A stretch of DNA of 60,947 bases, taken from the NCBI GenBank assembly GCA_003242955.1, contig QJPH01000383.1, positions 1 through 60,947 on the forward strand. Direction: 5' to 3'. This DNA comes from Candidatus Methylumidiphilus alinenensis. Its GTDB lineage: Bacteria > Pseudomonadota > Gammaproteobacteria > Methylococcales > Methylococcaceae. Made by a program: the position numbers and the translations under genes. The notes beneath the pieces were generated by a model. The model worked only from the letters and a program-made list of their open reading frames with translations. It was not told the DNA's origin and ran no database searches. Shown piece after piece: positions 57,892-60,947 of this stretch (its first letter is position 1; each line of letters starts with the position of its first letter).

Positions 57892-58856
57892 CCCGCCTGA
57901 AAACCATTCTCTTAACTCTGCTGATCCTCTCTCTGACCACTTTTCTGGCAAGGGAAAAAGGCTGGCTGCAGCAACCGACTATCAATGCATCTGTCGCCAC
58001 ACCCATTGACCAAGCGGAAGCTAAGAACACCCGCATTATCGCCGAAGGTAGGATAGCGGCCTACCCCGGTGCAGAGATTACCCTGTACAGCGAGTTGTCG
58101 GCGGTGATTGCGAGACTCCCCGTCAAAGAAGGTGACCACGTCCGTAAAGGGGACTTGGTCGCTGAACTCAAAGCCGACGATTTGAAGGCACAAGGCGAGG
58201 AAGCCAAGGCCCGCATTGCCGAGACCGAGGCCAAAATTCGCCTACTCGACTTGGAAATTGATCGCACCTCGAAGTTGCGTGAAGTTCGCGCTGCTTCGCT
58301 GCAGGACCTCGACCGCTATATTTCGCAGCGCGAAGTCCAGCACAGCCGGCGCGAGGCCAGAATTGCCGATGCCCATCGCCTGCAAGCCATCTTGGCGAAA
58401 ACCCGGATTGCCTCTCCAATCGACGGGGTGGTGACCTCACGCAACGCAGACCCCGGCGAAATGGTAGCCGCCGGTGCCCCCATCGCGACTATCACCGACT
58501 TAGGCAAACTGCGGGTCGAGGCTGAGTTGGACGAATTCGATGCCGGGCGCATTAACCTAGGCGATGCGGTGACGGTTACCGCCGAAGGCTACCCTGGCAA
58601 GGTATTGCGTGCCAATGTGGAGGAAATCCCTGATGCAGTTGTCGGTCGGCGCTTGAAGCCTCAAGATCCTTCCCGGCCTATCGACACCCGTGTGCTGCTG
58701 GTGAAAATTGCCTTCAAGGAACCTTCCCCGTTCAAGTTGGGGCAACGAGTGGATTTGGCGATTTTTAACGCTGCCAGCACAAAGGGGATTTCCGAAAATG
58801 TTCACTCCCCTTTGCAAAAAGGGGTCGGGGGGGATCATATTCGGAATCCCGATTAG
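57888..58856 (+). CDS. Periplasmic adaptor (HlyD/DevB family)
   Basis: The protein has 322 residues from ATG 57888, overlapping the ATPase stop by 4 bp (ATGA). An N-terminal helix (ILLTLLILSLTTFLAREKGW) is followed by a lipoyl domain half, VIARLPVKEGDHVRKGDLVA, and a coiled hairpin to about residue 165. The second half is IASPIDGVVTSRNADPGEMV with a beta-barrel domain. It should link the permease to a TolC-type channel, which is not encoded here. The last 22 residues (from ISENVHSPLQKG) are encoded by a short C-rich repeat, so the native C-terminus has been replaced. Confidence 0.87.
   Translation: MTRLKTILLTLLILSLTTFLAREKGWLQQPTINASVATPIDQAEAKNTRIIAEGRIAAYPGAEITLYSELSAVIARLPVKEGDHVRKGDLVAELKADDLKAQGEEAKARIAETEAKIRLLDLEIDRTSKLREVRAASLQDLDRYISQREVQHSRREARIADAHRLQAILAKTRIASPIDGVVTSRNADPGEMVAAGAPIATITDLGKLRVEAELDEFDAGRINLGDAVTVTAEGYPGKVLRANVEEIPDAVVGRRLKPQDPSRPIDTRVLLVKIAFKEPSPFKLGQRVDLAIFNAASTKGISENVHSPLQKGVGGDHIRNPD
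58802..58842. repeat. C-rich/G-rich palindrome at the adaptor 3' end
   Basis: CTCCCCTTTGCAAAAAGGGG followed by TCGGGGGGGATC forms a stem of the same family as 43585-43616 and 23557-23636. It is read in frame as the tail of the adaptor. It may also terminate the operon. Confidence 0.65.
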
Positions 58857-58864
58857 TAGGATTG

Positions 58865-59001
58865 TTCAGCTAAATCTAAACACCTAGCCGTAATCGTCCC
58901 CCCGGCAGGGATTGCGCCATGGAGGGCAATCTAGATTTACCTCCCAGTGTTCTGGATACCGGCAATTTCTGCCGGTACTACGCACAGTCGGTTTAGCTGA
59001 A
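58865..59001. repeat. Inverted-end repeat TTCAGCTAAA...TTTAGCTGAA
   Basis: TTCAGCTAAA (58865-58874) and TTTAGCTGAA (58992-59001) are perfect 10-bp inverted ends. The interior contains GGCAGGGATTGC and CCGGCAATTTCTGCCGG. It resembles 27091-27332. It fills the gap before the glycosidase gene. Confidence 0.65.
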
Positions 59002-59073
59002 GAATCTTCCTAACATGTCCTAATTGGCTTAAGCAGCCCTATTCCGGTTTCGCATCAGCAAAGAGAATTACCT

Positions 59074-60540
59074 GTGAAATCTAGACGACTCATTCTTTTA
59101 TTCCCGTTGACGATATTTGCGTCAACAGCGGCGGCTGAGGAAATTAGCATCCGGTGGGGCAAGGTCAAACAGATAACGCAAACGACAGCCACGTTGCAGG
59201 TTGTCGTGAACCCTTTGCTGCGACGTGTATCGTCGATACATGACCGCGTTTACTCTGAACTCCAGCGCCTCGGTGCCGACTATGTGCGTTATGTCCCGTG
59301 GCTACCCTACCCAAGGTTAGCCGTCGCCGAACTGAAACCCCCCTCCAAACACAGGACTTACTGGGATTTCTCGCTGATCGATCCGATGACGCTCGATTTT
59401 ATGAACGCCACCAAGGGTCATCCTGTGATATTGAACTTCAGCACGATTCCAGCCTGGATGTTTAAAACACCTAAACCCGTGAGCTATCCAGGCAAGCCAG
59501 ACGAACCCAACTGGACTTACACACAAGGCACCGAACTTCGCGACCCTTCAGGAAAAGAACTAGGGGATTACTTCGCTAGGCTTGTGGGTTGGTATGTCCA
59601 CGGTGGGTTCACCGATGAACTTGGGAAATGGCACAAGTCGGGTCATCACTATAAAATAGATTACTGGGAAGTGCTGAACGAGCCCGATGTCGAACACAAT
59701 ACGACCCCGGAGCAATACACGGCCCGTTACGATGCAATCACCACAGCGATCCGGCAAGTGGCACCCAAAATCAAGTTTGTTGGGATTGCGATGGCGCAGC
59801 CAGCAAATGATCCGCAGATGTTCGAATACTTCCTTAACCCCGGCAACCATAAGCCTGGCATACCGCTGGACATGATCTCTTACCATTTCTACGCAGTGCC
59901 AACGGCTGACCAGAGCATCGATACCTATCAGTTCACTTTTTTCGAACAGGCTGATCGCTTCATAGCGACAGCCCGTTATGTCGAATCGATCCGTCGACGG
60001 CTGTCGCCATTGACACAAACGACAGTGAACGAGGTTGGTTCCATCCTGCCCGACGATTCGAATGGCAATGCGACTATCCCTGACTCTTATTGGAATTTGT
60101 CGGGGGCCTGCTTTGCCTATGTATTCGGCCATCTCACCGAGCTAGGGGTCAATATCGTCGGTGAGTCGCAATTGCTTGGTTATCCGACCCAATTTCCCAG
60201 CGTATCAATGGTTGACTGGGGTACTGGCCTGCCGAATGCCCGCTTCCGTGTGCTGGAGCTGCTAAAGGACAACTTTGGCCCAGGCGACAAGATAGTAACA
60301 ACCTTAAGCGGCAGTCCCTACGTATACGCGCTAGGGACGATCAAGCCAAAGGGTAAACACATGCTGCTGCTGCTGGTGAACAAGCGCGACCGCGATATTG
60401 AGGTGACACTTCCGGGGCGTGCGAAAGAAGTTGAGTATGTGGATCAAGCAACGAAGGGCGACACCCCCGGCAGGCAACCGCTGGACGGCGACAAGTTCAC
60501 TCTGCATGGATTTGCCGTCGCAGTGGTTACGATGGAGTAG
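59074..60540 (+). CDS. Secreted GH39-like glycoside hydrolase
   Basis: The protein has 488 residues from GTG 59074, with a signal peptide (LILLFPLTIFASTAAA). A TIM-barrel glycosidase follows, with the acid/base Glu in KIDYWEVLNEPDVEH near residue 209. The nucleophile Glu is probably in TQTTVNEVGSIL near 315. A C-terminal beta domain runs from about 410 (GSPYVYALGTIKPKGKHMLL). The pattern fits GH39 (xylosidase/iduronidase-like) or a GH5-clan relative. It is not part of the eps operon, but a secreted glycosidase could trim the local exopolysaccharide. The substrate is unknown. Confidence 0.75.
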   Translation: MKSRRLILLFPLTIFASTAAAEEISIRWGKVKQITQTTATLQVVVNPLLRRVSSIHDRVYSELQRLGADYVRYVPWLPYPRLAVAELKPPSKHRTYWDFSLIDPMTLDFMNATKGHPVILNFSTIPAWMFKTPKPVSYPGKPDEPNWTYTQGTELRDPSGKELGDYFARLVGWYVHGGFTDELGKWHKSGHHYKIDYWEVLNEPDVEHNTTPEQYTARYDAITTAIRQVAPKIKFVGIAMAQPANDPQMFEYFLNPGNHKPGIPLDMISYHFYAVPTADQSIDTYQFTFFEQADRFIATARYVESIRRRLSPLTQTTVNEVGSILPDDSNGNATIPDSYWNLSGACFAYVFGHLTELGVNIVGESQLLGYPTQFPSVSMVDWGTGLPNARFRVLELLKDNFGPGDKIVTTLSGSPYVYALGTIKPKGKHMLLLLVNKRDRDIEVTLPGRAKEVEYVDQATKGDTPGRQPLDGDKFTLHGFAVAVVTME

Positions 60541-60599
60541 TTAGCCGTGGACCTGCCAAGTCTTGGCTCAACCCCCCATTTCCAGTGGCAGTGCCCCAT

Positions 60600-60947
60600 T
60601 CATTGGCAACCGGCCAGATTTAACCAATACGATGCTGGGCCTTCATCCTGCATATTCCCATCCGGTCCCAAGTAATAGGCATGATTGTCGGTGGAGGAAA
60701 TGCCTACATACGCATTGGTCGCCGAATAGTAGCGATAAGCATAGGAGCGCCAAAACGCCATTTGCGACCCGGAGGGTGCGAACAAGTTGGAATAGTGTCC
60801 TTCCGCCCAGTTGAATAGGCAGTTGGCACTGGCATCGGGCGTAGGATTGACGCCACTGAAATGGAATACCCCACCTAGGCTTCCCGCATAAAGGATGGCC
60901 GGGTTGTAGGGATCAATAGCCAAGGCATGGATATAGCCAACGGTGAG
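60600..60947 (-). CDS. C-terminal part of a BNR/VPS10-like repeat protein (partial)
   Basis: The reading frame enters from the right edge and ends near 60600 (WLNLAGCQ), giving 115 residues. It holds a clear BNR-type repeat unit (VGYIHALAIDPYNPAILYAG, then SLGGVFHFSG), as in Ycf48-like or sortilin-type propellers. After that the sequence becomes unrelated (NPTPDASANCLFNWAEGHYS), so the propeller ends or is interrupted here. Such proteins are usually secreted. Function is unknown. Confidence 0.7.
   Translation of the reverse strand, partial: LTVGYIHALAIDPYNPAILYAGSLGGVFHFSGVNPTPDASANCLFNWAEGHYSNLFAPSGSQMAFWRSYAYRYYSATNAYVGISSTDNHAYYLGPDGNMQDEGPASYWLNLAGCQ

Noticed and set aside
23557-58842. 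Repeated C-rich and GTCATTCCGG units as a possible CRISPR array
   Set aside because: The units are palindromic, dispersed kilobases apart and without regular spacers. No cas gene is present.
51471-58856. Calling the locus a true enediyne antibiotic cluster
   Set aside because: The PKS core, E4, E5 and tailoring or resistance genes are not in the window, so a warhead product cannot be claimed.

Overview
The window looks like a chromosomal region of a Gram-negative proteobacterium. Evidence is the outer-membrane barrels, lipoboxes, an exosortase/PEP-CTERM polysaccharide locus of the Methylobacillus eps type, a TolC-dependent style exporter and a PAS-GGDEF-EAL protein. A gammaproteobacterial methylotroph or methanotroph is a plausible guess, but no marker gene in the window proves it. 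The DNA is unusually rich in short palindromic elements and MITEs, and several genes are freshly broken by them.

Region 1 (1-1721): the tail of an unknown gene, then a 1.6-kb unit bounded by 11-bp inverted repeats. It carries a dead resolvase fragment, a BrnT/BrnA toxin-antitoxin pair and a truncated TacA-like antitoxin.

Region 2 (1723-19098, mostly minus strand): a large exopolysaccharide operon. It runs from an FxDxF/PEP-CTERM-like secreted protein through a priming sugar transferase, EpsD, EpsE, EpsF, EpsG, exosortase, EpsI, flippase, polymerase and four glycosyltransferases; EpsL is on the opposite strand. EpsI is split by a 101-bp element with a perfect 8-bp target duplication, and removing element plus one duplication restores the frame. 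A second copy of this element sits on the start codon of the polymerase gene.

Region 3 (19116-25958): a zinc-ribbon Ser/Thr kinase, a glycine-zipper lipoprotein, an M48 protease and a decaying RND efflux operon with deletions, frameshifts and inserted repeats.

Region 4 (26123-37066): two paralogous proteins of about 280-295 residues, each made of three related segments, followed by a 2785-residue RHS/YD-repeat protein. That protein has an SpvB-like N-terminus, a probable beta-propeller and a hydrophobic C-terminus. The set resembles a toxin-complex (TcB/TcC-like) system but has no TcA and no obvious immunity gene.

Region 5 (37302-48824): a two-component system, a deleted hydrolase, an orphan antitoxin, an AT-rich islet of unknown membrane proteins, a lipoprotein/outer-membrane barrel pair, a plasmid-type topoisomerase IA, a hemerythrin and a small secreted protein.

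Region 6 (48953-58856): a lipid or polyketide locus. A LuxE-like acyl-activating enzyme and an exosortase-associated N-acyltransferase run leftwards. Rightwards, one operon encodes PAS-GGDEF-EAL, DUF1702 (enediyne E3 type), a protein containing the half-DH and PPTase end of an enediyne-type PKS, an enediyne-type hot-dog thioesterase, and a DevC/DevA/DevB-like ABC exporter. The PKS core is absent from the window, so this is a partial or split enediyne-like cassette coupled to c-di-GMP signalling and export.

Region 7 (59074-60947): a GH39-like secreted glycosidase and the C-terminal part of a BNR-repeat protein. No tRNA, rRNA or CRISPR array was seen.
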